Source: Pseudomonas fluorescens
Lineage (GTDB): Bacteria > Pseudomonadota > Gammaproteobacteria > Pseudomonadales > Pseudomonadaceae
Length of the DNA: 64,000 bases
Direction: 5' to 3'
Assembly (NCBI RefSeq): GCF_900636825.1
Contig: NZ_LR134318.1
Span: forward strand, 2,389,501 to 2,453,500
Positions within the stretch are counted from its first letter, which is position 1. Each line of letters opens with the position of its first letter. A program made the position numbers and the translations under genes. Below the pieces are notes generated by a model, which worked only from the letters and a program-made list of their open reading frames with translations, had not been told where the DNA came from and searched no databases. Shown here piece by piece: positions 53,611 to 61,930 of this stretch.

Positions 53611-55023
53611 TTAAAGGCTACTCGCCATGCCAGCCATCATCCGTCGACGATAGGACGTGTCGCGATTGGCCAGCCAGAAATACAGCGGCGAGGTCACCAG
53701 CAAGCCCACCAGCCATGACAGATCCGCGCCGTTGATGTGCGCCGAGACCGGGCCGACGTAGAGCGGCGTGTTCATGAACGGAATCTGTACGGCGATGCCG
53801 ACCACGTACGCCAGCAAAGCCTGCGGGTTGTAGCGACCGTAAATACCGCCGTCGACCTGGAAAATCGATTGGATGTCGTACTTGCCTTTGTGGATCGCAT
53901 AGAAGTCGATCAGGTTGATTGCGGTCCACGGCACCAGCACCACCAGCAGCACCAGCACCATGTCGACAAAGTGGCCGATGAAATCCTTCGAGGCCCCAAC
54001 GGCGGCAAAGCAGCAGGCCAGCAGCACGATGATCGAGATCACCGCGCGGCTCTTGGCAGTCGGGATCCAGCGGTAAGCGAAGGTCTGCACCAAGGTAATC
54101 AGCGACAGCACCGCGCCATACAGGTTAAGGGCGTTATGGCTGATCACGCTGAGCAGGAACAGCACCAGCATCAACGGACCGATGGAACCGGTGGCGAGTT
54201 TGACCGCGTCCATGGTGTCCATACCCACCGGCGTCGCCAGCACCGCGACGGCGCCGAAAATGAACGCCAGGCTCGAGCCCAGCGCCGAACCGAGGTATGT
54301 GGTCCAGAAGGTCGAAGAGACTTTCACATCGGCCGGCAGATAACGCGAGTAGTCGGACACGTAAGGCGCAAACGCGATCTGCCACAACGCCGCCAGCGAC
54401 ACGGTCGCGAGCCAGCCGGAGAGGTTGAAGCTGCCACGGGTGAGGAAATCGTCGGTCTGAATGTGGGTGAAGATGTAGATGAAACCCACCGCGATGCCGA
54501 TTCCCAGCACCCAAGTGCCAATGCGATTGAGCACGTGAATGAAGCGGTAACCGATGATGCCGATGATCCCCGATCCGATTGCGCCGATGACGATGCCCAC
54601 CGGCACTGGCACGCTGTCGACCACACCGTGCAACGATTTGCCGGCGAGAACGATGTTCGAAGCGAAGAAACCGATGTACATGACGCCAGCAATCAGCACC
54701 ACCAGCAGTGCGCCAAGGGAGCCGAACTGGGCGCGGCTCTGGATCATCTGCGGAATGCCCATCTGCGGGCCTTGCGCCGAATGCAGTGCCATGAGCACGC
54801 CGCCGACCAGATGGCCGACGAGAATCGCGACGATCCCCCAGACCAGATTCAAATGGAACAGCTGTACGCCCAGAGCACCGGTGACAATCGGTAACGGCGC
54901 GATATTGCCGCCGAACCAGAGCGTGAACAGATCCCTGACCTTTCCATGGCGATCTTCGGGGGGCACGTAGCCTATCGTGTGTTTTTCAATGAGCGGAGCG
55001 GAGGTTGCTTCGGGGATAGCCAT
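53611..55023 (-). CDS. NCS1-family nucleobase/cytosine-type permease
   Basis: A 470-residue, twelve-helix symporter of the NCS1 (purine-cytosine permease) family. GKVRDLFTLWFGGNIAPLPI is the family's first-helix motif, followed by GHLVGGVLMALHSAQGPQMG and PQMIQSRAQFGSLGALLVVL. Other markers are FAPYVSDYSRYLPADVKVSS and NLIDFYAIHKGKYDIQSIFQ. It imports a nucleobase, hydantoin, allantoin or similar nitrogen compound. The start at 55023 has GGAG upstream; the frame extension to 55089 is rejected. It is divergent from the LysR gene of the adjacent cluster, suggesting it supplies that pathway. Confidence 0.87.
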   Translation of the reverse strand: MAIPEATSAPLIEKHTIGYVPPEDRHGKVRDLFTLWFGGNIAPLPIVTGALGVQLFHLNLVWGIVAILVGHLVGGVLMALHSAQGPQMGIPQMIQSRAQFGSLGALLVVLIAGVMYIGFFASNIVLAGKSLHGVVDSVPVPVGIVIGAIGSGIIGIIGYRFIHVLNRIGTWVLGIGIAVGFIYIFTHIQTDDFLTRGSFNLSGWLATVSLAALWQIAFAPYVSDYSRYLPADVKVSSTFWTTYLGSALGSSLAFIFGAVAVLATPVGMDTMDAVKLATGSIGPLMLVLFLLSVISHNALNLYGAVLSLITLVQTFAYRWIPTAKSRAVISIIVLLACCFAAVGASKDFIGHFVDMVLVLLVVLVPWTAINLIDFYAIHKGKYDIQSIFQVDGGIYGRYNPQALLAYVVGIAVQIPFMNTPLYVGPVSAHINGADLSWLVGLLVTSPLYFWLANRDTSYRRRMMAGMASSL

Positions 55024-55234
55024 GACGAACTCCAAGGCAAGGATGAGTACGTGGACGTACTTCGGCAAGCGCCGGCACGGGCGGCGCATTTCTTGTTGAA
55101 GCGATCATGTGCAAAGGCTCGGGATAGATAAATTAGTAAGTTTGTTGCTTCAGACGTTAAAAAAAATATGCTCCGGGTTACGCGCAGCTCCGGTATGTTC
55201 AGGCTTCTCTCTTATCTGGATTCACACGGCTTTT

Positions 55235-55270
55235 TGTAGGAGCTGCCGAAGGCTGCGATCCTTTGATCTT
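55235..55270. repeat. Single REP unit in a gene leader
   Basis: GTAGGAGCTGCCGAAGGCTG with CGATCCTTTGATCTT. It ends about a dozen bases before the start codon of the LysR gene and abuts its ribosome binding site, so it must be transcribed as part of the 5' leader unless the promoter lies in the remaining few bases. Confidence 0.8.
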
Positions 55271-55282
55271 CTGGAGATTCCC

Positions 55283-56194
55283 ATGGCTGCCTATAACCTG
55301 CGCCAGCTCAAATACTTCGTCACCACCGCCGATTGCGGCAGCGTTGCCGAGGCTTCGCGCAAGCTCTATATCGCGCAGCCGTCAGTGTCGACGGCGATCA
55401 AGCATCTGGAAGAGAGCTTCGGCGTGCAGCTGTTCATTCGTCACCACGCCCAAGGCGTCTCGCTGACACCAAGCGGCTCGCGCTTCTATCGCAAGGCGCA
55501 GGAGCTGCTGCGGGTGGCCCATGAGTTCGAGCAGAACGCCCTGGCGGACAACGACGTAGTCTCGGGGCAGATCGATGTCGGCTGTTTCGAAACCGTTGCG
55601 CCGCTGTACCTGCCACGCCTGATCGCCGGTTTCAAGGCGCGCTGGCCGGGGGTGGAAATCCGCATTCGCGATGGCGAGCAGCAGGAACTGGTGCAGGCGC
55701 TGACCGCCGGAAGCATCGATGTGGCGATGATGTTCGAACACGACCTCGACAGCACGATCGAGACCACACCGCTGATGCCGCCGCAGCAACCTTACGCGTT
55801 GCTGCCGGCGAACCATCGCTTCGCCCAACAGGCCAAAGTCTCGCTGCATGAACTGGTGCTCGAACCGATGATTCTGCTCGATGTGGTGCCGAGTCGAACC
55901 TACTTCGTGAGCATCTTCGAGGAGCGCGGATTGACGCCGAACATCGTCTTCAGCTCACCGTCGATCGAGATGGTGCGCGGCATGGTCGCCAACGGTTTCG
56001 GCTTTTCGATTCTGGTGACCCGACCCTTCAGCGATTACACCTATGACGGCCAGCAAGTGGTGTGCGTGCCGCTGGCCGAAACCGTAACCGGTTCGGGGTT
56101 GTCGGCGGCGTGGCTGCGGCGGGCGCAACTGACCAAACCGGTGCAATTGTTTGTCGACCACTGCCGTGAGGAGTTGGCCCGACTGCACCCTTGA
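55283..56194 (+). CDS. LysR-family regulator of the FMO-RidA-DUF1028-ArgE cluster
   Basis: A 303-residue LysR protein: LRQLKYFVTTADCGSVAEAS and YIAQPSVSTAIKHLEESFGV form the HTH; QIDVGCFETVAPLYLPRLIA opens the effector domain. It sits between the NCS1 permease (divergent) and the catabolic genes (convergent), so control of both is a reasonable inference. The ATG at 55283 follows CTGGAGATTCCC. Confidence 0.87.
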   Translation: MAAYNLRQLKYFVTTADCGSVAEASRKLYIAQPSVSTAIKHLEESFGVQLFIRHHAQGVSLTPSGSRFYRKAQELLRVAHEFEQNALADNDVVSGQIDVGCFETVAPLYLPRLIAGFKARWPGVEIRIRDGEQQELVQALTAGSIDVAMMFEHDLDSTIETTPLMPPQQPYALLPANHRFAQQAKVSLHELVLEPMILLDVVPSRTYFVSIFEERGLTPNIVFSSPSIEMVRGMVANGFGFSILVTRPFSDYTYDGQQVVCVPLAETVTGSGLSAAWLRRAQLTKPVQLFVDHCREELARLHP

Positions 56195-56211
56195 GCGCAG
56201 TCGAGCCCGGT

Positions 56212-57360
56212 TCAATTGCGGATAAACGCCAACACGCGCTGAAGCATGGCATCGCACGCCTGTATTTGATCGAGACTGACAAACTCATCGGGTTTGTGGC
56301 CTTGATCCATGCTGCCCGGCCCACAGACCACCGTGGGAATGCCCACCGCATCGAACAGTCCGCCTTCGGTGCCAAACGCCACCGTGCCGAAATCCTTCGA
56401 ACCGCAGAACGCCGCGATCAGTTCGGCAGCCTGGCTGTGCGCGTCGGTGACCAGCCCGGGATACGCCGACAGCTCGCGAAAACGGATATCGCTGTGTGCG
56501 CTGACCGCACGCATACGCGGCAGAACTTCGCGCTCGGCGTAAGCTTTGAGGGCTTCGGCAACCAGCGCTGGATCCTGCGAGGGCAGGGCGCGGATTTCGA
56601 AGTCGAAACGGCAATCGGCCGGGACGATGTTCAACGCTTTGCCGCCGCTGATCACGCCGGTCTGCACGGTGCTGTAGGGCGGATCGAAGCGCGGGTCCTG
56701 ATGTTCCGGCGCGCGCAATTGATGGCCGAGGCGGCCGAGTTCGGCAATCAGTTCGGCGGCGTATTCGATAGCGTTGACGCCCAGTGGCGCGTAGGCCGAA
56801 TGACACGGATGGCCGTGCACATCGCAGCGCATCGCCAGTTTGCCCTTGTGGCCGAGTACCGGTTTCAGTTCGGTGGGTTCGCCGATGATGCACAGCAGCG
56901 GTTTGACCGGACGCTGCCGCAACACGTCGAGCAAGGAACGCACACCAAGGCAGCCGACTTCTTCGTCGTAAGACAGGGCGATGTGCACCGGGATGCGCAA
57001 TGACGCCTGGCTCAGCGCCGGCACCAATGCGAGCACGCAGGCAATATAGCCTTTCATATCCGCCGTACCGCGGCCGAACAATTTGCCGTCGCGCTCCGTC
57101 AATTGGAACGGTGGAAATGTCCACGGCTGGCCATCCACCGGCACCACATCGGTGTGCCCGGACAGCACGATGCCCGGCTGATCCGCCGGGCCGAGGGTGG
57201 CGAACAGATTGGCTTTGCTGCGCTCATCGTTGTAGATCAGCGCGCAGGGCACGTCGAAACCTTCCAGGTAATCGCGGACGAATTCGATCAGTTGCAAGTT
57301 GGATTCGCGGCTGGTGGTATCGAAACCCACCAGCGCCCTGAGCAGCTCGACGCTGTTCAT
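56212..57360 (-). CDS. ArgE-like M20 deacylase (acetylornithine deacetylase family)
   Basis: A 382-residue zinc hydrolase of the M20/ArgE family. Metal-site motifs are in order: VLSGHTDVVPV (His), GRGTADMKGY (Asp), SYDEEVGCLG (catalytic Glu pair), GEPTE (ligand), and a C-terminal GPGSMDQGHKPDEFVSL (His). It removes an acyl or carbamoyl group from an amino acid nitrogen. Sequence alone would give acetylornithine deacetylase, but the setting with DUF1028, RidA-like and a monooxygenase argues for a catabolic N-acyl or N-carbamoyl substrate. Its start overlaps the DUF1028 stop (ATGA). Confidence 0.85.
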   Translation of the reverse strand: MNSVELLRALVGFDTTSRESNLQLIEFVRDYLEGFDVPCALIYNDERSKANLFATLGPADQPGIVLSGHTDVVPVDGQPWTFPPFQLTERDGKLFGRGTADMKGYIACVLALVPALSQASLRIPVHIALSYDEEVGCLGVRSLLDVLRQRPVKPLLCIIGEPTELKPVLGHKGKLAMRCDVHGHPCHSAYAPLGVNAIEYAAELIAELGRLGHQLRAPEHQDPRFDPPYSTVQTGVISGGKALNIVPADCRFDFEIRALPSQDPALVAEALKAYAEREVLPRMRAVSAHSDIRFRELSAYPGLVTDAHSQAAELIAAFCGSKDFGTVAFGTEGGLFDAVGIPTVVCGPGSMDQGHKPDEFVSLDQIQACDAMLQRVLAFIRN

Positions 57361-58034
57361 CGATCATCCCCGGCAACGCCATAACCCGGCGCTTTGGCTG
57401 GGTCGAGGGCGCGGTCGATGTAATCCTGCAGTTGAGGCTCGTACGCTTCCCATAGTTTTTGCAGTTGCCCGATCGGGTTTTCATCGGCCCAGTCGACGCG
57501 CAGGTTGACGATCGGCCAGGTCTGTTCGCCGACAACCACCACCGCCGCCGAATGCACCGGGCCGGCTTCGCCGCCGAGGGCTTGGGCCGCGTGCAGGGCT
57601 TTGAGCAGGCGCTCGGCCAGTTGGCCTTCGCCGTTTTCGAAAGCGCTGACCATCGCTTCGATCACCGAGCGGCCAGCAAGCATGTTGCCGGCAGCGACGC
57701 ATTGTTCGCCGCTGACCGCATTGTGCACGCCGAGGGTCTGCGCACCGCTGAAGTGGGCGGTCTGGCCGAGATGATTGATCGCGGTGATCTGGCGGAACTG
57801 GCTGTAGCCATTGCGCGTGAGCACTTGGTCCAGCGCATCGTCGGGGGCCAAGCCTTGCTCCAGCAACGCGAGGACTTCCGGGCCGAGGGACGGCAGGGTG
57901 ATGTTCTGGCTCGACACGGCGCCGACGCCCGGCAATAGCCATGGGCAGCGCGCGCCAACGGCGATGCTCGAGGAACTGATGGCGACACCGAACTGGCCGG
58001 TGTCGGCGCAGCGGGCTGCGATTGAAAAGGTCAT
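57357..58034 (-). CDS. DUF1028 domain-containing protein
   Basis: A 225-residue protein of the DUF1028 family, which is thought to share the Ntn-hydrolase fold. MTFSIAARCADTGQFGVAIS then SSSIAVGARCPWLLPGVGAV and SSQNITLPSLGPEVLALLEQ are diagnostic, as are NMLAGRSVIEAMVSAFENGE and PIVNLRVDWADENPIGQLQK. Members recur next to amidohydrolases and RidA-like proteins in catabolic operons, so a hydrolase role on a C-N bond is suspected but unproven. It is translationally coupled to the ArgE-like gene. Confidence 0.85.
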   Translation of the reverse strand: MTFSIAARCADTGQFGVAISSSSIAVGARCPWLLPGVGAVSSQNITLPSLGPEVLALLEQGLAPDDALDQVLTRNGYSQFRQITAINHLGQTAHFSGAQTLGVHNAVSGEQCVAAGNMLAGRSVIEAMVSAFENGEGQLAERLLKALHAAQALGGEAGPVHSAAVVVVGEQTWPIVNLRVDWADENPIGQLQKLWEAYEPQLQDYIDRALDPAKAPGYGVAGDDR

Positions 58035-58065
58035 CTACTTAACTCCTTGTGTGTCTGGGCTGGCC

Positions 58066-58146
58066 TCATCGCGAGCAGGGCTTAGCTCCCATAGTGGAGT
58101 TGTGTTGTTCACAAAACCTGTGGGAGCCAGCCCTGCTGGCGATGGC
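58066..58146. repeat. Inverted repeat of the second palindromic family inside the cluster
   Basis: CATCGCGAGCAGGGCTTAGC faces GGGAGCCAGCCCTGCTGGCG about 45 bases later. It lies between the RidA-like and DUF1028 genes and could partly separate their expression. Confidence 0.75.
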
Positions 58147-58165
58147 CATAACGCGGTAAACCTGC

Positions 58166-58582
58166 TTACTCAGGAATCACCGCAATCACATCAATCTCCA
58201 TCAACCACTGCGGCTGCCCGAGTGCCGACACCACCAATCCGGTAGAGATCGGAAACACGCCCTTGAGCCACTTGCCGACTTCGCCGTACACCGCTTCGCG
58301 ATAGCGCGGGTCGACCAGGTAGGTGGTGGTCTTGACGATGTGGCTCATGTCGCTGCCGGCTTCTTCCAGCAATTGCTTGACGTTGCGCATCGCCTGTTCG
58401 GCCTGCGCCCGCGCGTCACCCAAACCGACCAGGTTGCCGTCGAAATCAGTGCCCACCTGACCGCGCACATACACGGTGTTGCCGGCGCGGACGGCCTGGC
58501 ACAGGTCGTTGTCCAGAGTCTGGTTCGGGTAAGTGTCTTTGGTGTTGAACATGCGAATGCGAGTGTGGGTTGGCTTGCTCAT
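58166..58582 (-). CDS. RidA-family protein lacking the usual active-site arginine
   Basis: A 138-residue trimer-fold protein (YjgF/YER057c/UK114). Standard markers are ALGQPQWLMEIDVIAVIPE and DMSHIVKTTTYLVDPRYREA with VYGEVGKWLKGVF. In true RidA the motif before the final strand is PARxxV, whose arginine holds the imine substrate. Here it reads PISTGLVV, so that arginine is missing. This places it with Rid subgroups that have no demonstrated enamine/imine deaminase activity and are found in specific catabolic pathways. The start at 58582 (MSKPTHTRIRMF) is preferred, with AGGAGCTGCAC upstream. Confidence 0.87.
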   Translation of the reverse strand: MSKPTHTRIRMFNTKDTYPNQTLDNDLCQAVRAGNTVYVRGQVGTDFDGNLVGLGDARAQAEQAMRNVKQLLEEAGSDMSHIVKTTTYLVDPRYREAVYGEVGKWLKGVFPISTGLVVSALGQPQWLMEIDVIAVIPE

Positions 58583-58641
58583 GTGCAGCTCCTGCAGAAG
58601 GCTTGCGCCGGCGCCAATCGACGCCGGAGCGAAAGAGGAAA

Positions 58642-59961
58642 TCAAGCGTCGATGGTGTCGGCGATTTTGGTGTGCGCTGGCGAATGCAGTTCGGCCTCAC
58701 GCTGTTCGGCGTCGCGATATTCGAGGTATTTACGCTGGGTCGCGATGTGATCAGCGACGTGTTTGGCGTCATGCCACACGCCCCAGATGAACGACGAGCC
58801 CCGGCGCGATTGCCACGGCAAACCGAGGAAATAAACCCCCGGCTCGCTCGACACGCCGCGCTGGTGCACGGGCCTGCCGCGGTCGTCGAACGCGGCGACC
58901 TGCAGCCAGGAATAATCCACGGCAAACCCGGTAGCCCAGATGATGGACGTCACGCCGGCTGCAGCCAGATCGAGATCGACCAGCGGATTTTTCACGCACT
59001 CAGGATCGGGAAACATTTCCCGCGCTTCAGGTTCTTCCGGCAGATCAAGGCCGTTGCGCTCGATGTAGGCATCGGCCGCATCGAGCAACGCCAGATAATT
59101 TTCGTCGCCGCGATTGAGGTTGCCGAGCAGATCCTGTTTGAACGTGACCACGCCGTCATTGAACGCTTCGGTGACGCCGACCAGCGTCATGCCGCGATGG
59201 GCCAGGCCGCGGAAATCGATAGTCCGGCCGCCATGAGCGCCGCTGACCGCGATGGTCACGTGCTCGCGGCCCGGTTTCATCGCCGCTTGATCCCATTCGC
59301 CGAGCACACCCAGCCACCAGCAGAAATCGCGGTTGCGGTAGGCGCGAGGCGGGCGGTCGTGGGCACCGACCGAGAGGTAAACCTGCTTGCCCGAACGTTG
59401 CAGTTCATCGGCGATCTGCACCCCGGACGAGCCCGCGCCAACCACCAATACCGCGCCATCCGGTAACTGCTGCGGATTGCGATAATCAGCGGAATGAATC
59501 TGCAGAAGACGCGCGTCTTTCGGGGCAATTGCCGGGATCACCGGTTTCTGGAACGGGCCTGTGGCGGCAACCACCCGGCTGGCTTCGATCACACCTTCGG
59601 ACGTCTCGACGGTGAAGCCTGGGCGGCCGACATTACGCACCACGCTTTTCACTTCAACGCCGGTACGGATCGGCGCATTGAATTTCTTCGCATAGGCTTC
59701 GAAGTAATCGGCCACGCGCTCTTTAGCGGCGAAACCGTCGGGGTCGACGTCATCGAATTCCAGACCCGGGAAGCGGTCGTGCCACGCCGGGCCATTGGCA
59801 ACCAGCGAGTCCCAGCGCCCGGTGCGCCAGCGTTCGGCAATGCGATTGCGCTCAAGCACCAGATGCGGCACGCCGAGTTTGCTCAGGTGCTCGCTCATCG
59901 CCACGCCCGCTTGGCCGGCACCGACGATCAGCGTGTCTGTTTTTATTATTTCAGGGGTCAT
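58642..59961 (-). CDS. Flavin-containing monooxygenase-like FAD/NADPH enzyme
   Basis: A 439-residue group B flavoprotein monooxygenase. The FAD motif LIVGAGQAGVAMSEHLSKLG and ERWRTGRWDSLVANGPAWHD are near the N-terminus, the NADPH motif LVVGAGSSGVQIADELQRSG near 185, the monooxygenase fingerprint-like LLQIHSADYRNP precedes it, and IWATGFAVDYSWL is late. It inserts one oxygen atom into an N, S or ring position. Probably the first gene of a four-gene set on this strand (59 bases to the RidA-like gene). Confidence 0.85.
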   Translation of the reverse strand: MTPEIIKTDTLIVGAGQAGVAMSEHLSKLGVPHLVLERNRIAERWRTGRWDSLVANGPAWHDRFPGLEFDDVDPDGFAAKERVADYFEAYAKKFNAPIRTGVEVKSVVRNVGRPGFTVETSEGVIEASRVVAATGPFQKPVIPAIAPKDARLLQIHSADYRNPQQLPDGAVLVVGAGSSGVQIADELQRSGKQVYLSVGAHDRPPRAYRNRDFCWWLGVLGEWDQAAMKPGREHVTIAVSGAHGGRTIDFRGLAHRGMTLVGVTEAFNDGVVTFKQDLLGNLNRGDENYLALLDAADAYIERNGLDLPEEPEAREMFPDPECVKNPLVDLDLAAAGVTSIIWATGFAVDYSWLQVAAFDDRGRPVHQRGVSSEPGVYFLGLPWQSRRGSSFIWGVWHDAKHVADHIATQRKYLEYRDAEQREAELHSPAHTKIADTIDA

Positions 59962-60175
59962 CTCTACATCCTTCCTAGCAAGGCAGTTGGATTCGGGCCG
60001 CTGTTGGCTTGTCCGTTTGGCTTGAGGTCAGACTAGGGAGAGGGGGGGTATCGGTAAAATATTATTAAGCTGGGATGTGAAGATAAAATTCTGATGCAGA
60101 GGGCTGTAGGCCTTTGAATGCGGGGCTTTGGGGGTTGCAGTCAGCAGGTGTGGCATTCAGCAGATGAGCAATTTG

Positions 60176-60280
60176 TGGCAAGGGAGCTTGCTCCCGCTGG
60201 GCCGCGAAGCGGCCCTCTTTTGATTCAGCAAAAAAGGGCCTGCTACGCAGTCCAGCGGGAGCAAGCTCCCTCGCCACAGG
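60176..60280. repeat. Palindromic repeat pair of a fourth type
   Basis: GGCAAGGGAGCTTGCTCCCG faces CGGGAGCAAGCTCCCTCGCC, with GGGCCGCGAAGCGGCCC and AAAAGGGCCTGCTACGCAG between. It lies upstream of the monooxygenase start and after the alpha/beta hydrolase gene. Confidence 0.82.
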
Positions 60281-60299
60281 GTGCGTGAGTCTGGAAGAA

Positions 60300-61118
60300 T
60301 TAACGATTGAGGAAGCCCAACAGATCTTCATTCAACGCCTGCGCATGCGTCGCTGCGAAACCATGCGGTGCGCCGGCATACACTTTCAGCTCGGCGCCCT
60401 TGATTTGTGCGGCCGCCTGCTTGCCGGTGGTCTCGAACGGCACGATCTGATCGCCATCGCCATGAATCACCAACGTCGGCACGTCGATTTTTGCCATGTC
60501 CGGACGGAAGTCGGTTTCCGAGAACGCGGTCACGCAATCCACGGTGCCTTTGAGCGACGCCATCAACGCGATATTCAGGGTTTGCGTGAGCACGCCGTCA
60601 GAGACTTTCTGGCCCTGATTGGTGCCGTAGAACGGCGCGGCGAAGTCAGCGATGAACTGCGCGCGGTCCTTCAGCAGACCGGCCTTGATGCCGTCGAACA
60701 CCGACGTGTCGACCCCTTGCGGAAAATCAGCTTTCTTGCCGAACAACGGGGTCACCGCGCCCAGCAGCACCAGTCCGGCCACGCGCTCGCTGCCATGGCG
60801 GGCGATGTAGCGGCTGACGTCGCCGCCGCCCATGGAGAAGCCCACCAATGTCACGTCGTGCAGATCCAGATGATCGATCAGTTGCGCGATGTCATCGGCA
60901 AAGGTGTCGTAGTCATAACCGGTCCACGGCTGATCGGAGCGACCGAAACCGCGACGGTCAAAGGCAATGGTGCGATAGCCGCGGCTGCTCAGATACTCCA
61001 TCTGGTATTCCCACATGTCAGCGTCCAGCGGCCAGCCATGGCTGAACAACACGGGCTTGCCGCTGCCCCAGTCTTTGTAATAAATCGCGGTGCCGTCTTG
61101 GGTGGTGAATGTGCTCAT
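60300..61118 (-). CDS. Alpha/beta hydrolase (non-heme chloroperoxidase/arylesterase type)
   Basis: A 272-residue serine hydrolase. FTTQDGTAIYYKDWGSGKPV opens it; the oxyanion motif is SHGWPLDADMW, the nucleophile elbow GFSMGGGDVSRYIARHG, and the acid and base lie in IHGDGDQIVPFE and GAPHGFAATHA. This is the cofactor-free haloperoxidase group, whose physiological reaction is usually ester hydrolysis. The start at 61118 has AGGAG; a longer frame to 61193 is rejected. It is divergent from an HxlR regulator. Confidence 0.9.
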   Translation of the reverse strand: MSTFTTQDGTAIYYKDWGSGKPVLFSHGWPLDADMWEYQMEYLSSRGYRTIAFDRRGFGRSDQPWTGYDYDTFADDIAQLIDHLDLHDVTLVGFSMGGGDVSRYIARHGSERVAGLVLLGAVTPLFGKKADFPQGVDTSVFDGIKAGLLKDRAQFIADFAAPFYGTNQGQKVSDGVLTQTLNIALMASLKGTVDCVTAFSETDFRPDMAKIDVPTLVIHGDGDQIVPFETTGKQAAAQIKGAELKVYAGAPHGFAATHAQALNEDLLGFLNR

Positions 61119-61232
61119 GCAAACTCCTGCGTCGAAGGCGTCAATGAAAGCCGGAATGGCCGATTCACTATCCGCGCAAAGCGCTCGCGCCACTTGTACG
61201 CAAGTGCTGGGTTTAACCGCTGGCTCAACTGC

Positions 61233-61260
61233 GACACAGTTGTATGATGCAACTCGTGTC
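61233..61260. promoter_or_regulatory. Candidate HxlR operator
   Basis: A 28-base dyad with half-sites GACACAGTTG and CAACTCGTGTC around TATGAT, 32 bases before the HxlR start and 115 bases from the hydrolase start. Size and symmetry suit a dimeric winged-helix regulator. Confidence 0.55.
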
Positions 61261-61291
61261 AGTCAGCGGTTTTTTCAACGGAGAGCTTTAG

Positions 61292-61741
61292 GTGAAACGC
61301 AAAAGCCTGCAAGGCAATGCCTGCCCGGTCGCACGCACACTGGATCTGATCGGCGACTGGTGGTCGTTGTTGATCATTCGCGATGCGCTGGAGGGCATTC
61401 GCCGTTTCAGTGATTTCCAGAAGAACCTGGACATCGCCAAAAACATTCTCAGTGCGCGGCTCAAAGGGCTGGTCGAGAAGGGCATTTTGCAAACCGTGCC
61501 GGCCGCCGAGGGTGGCGCTTACAAGGAATACGTTCTGACAGAACGAGGCAAGGCCTTGCAGACTGTGATCGTCGCGCTGTCGCAATGGGGCGGGGAGTTC
61601 ATGTACGCGCCCGGCGAGCCGGGTTCGGTGATGGTGGATGCGCAAAATCGCCAGCCGCTTCGCAAGCTCGAATTGCGGGCCGAGGACGGCCGGACGCTGC
61701 GGCCGGATGAGGTGGCTACCCGGTTCGGTGTGGCGCACTGA
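61292..61741 (+). CDS. HxlR-family transcriptional regulator
   Basis: A 149-residue winged-helix regulator. CPVARTLDLIGDWWSLLIIR followed by DALEGIRRFSDFQKNLDIAK is the HxlR signature, with Cys11 at the usual sensor position; NILSARLKGLVEKGILQTVP is the recognition helix. HxlR proteins often respond to reactive aldehydes or quinones through that cysteine. Start is a GTG at 61292. The divergent alpha/beta hydrolase is the likely target. Confidence 0.88.
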   Translation: MKRKSLQGNACPVARTLDLIGDWWSLLIIRDALEGIRRFSDFQKNLDIAKNILSARLKGLVEKGILQTVPAAEGGAYKEYVLTERGKALQTVIVALSQWGGEFMYAPGEPGSVMVDAQNRQPLRKLELRAEDGRTLRPDEVATRFGVAH

Positions 61742-61869
61742 CTGCGCTTTGGTGCTTTGCCAGTTCCGATGAACGGTCAAACATAAAGATAACGTCAAAA
61801 AGTCTGACGGACATGAATGATTAGAAGCGCCGGAGTGTCCGCTTTTCCATCCTGACTATAAGCAAAAAA

Positions 61870-61902
61870 CGAAAACGCCCCAGATCAACCGGGGCGTTTT
61901 CC
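61870..61902. terminator. Bidirectional rho-independent terminator
   Basis: AAAACGCCCC and GGGGCGTTTT stem with a nine-base loop, between the convergent HxlR and LLM genes. Confidence 0.9.
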
Positions 61903-61930
61903 ATTTATCGTCCTGTGAGTTCAGGAACTT

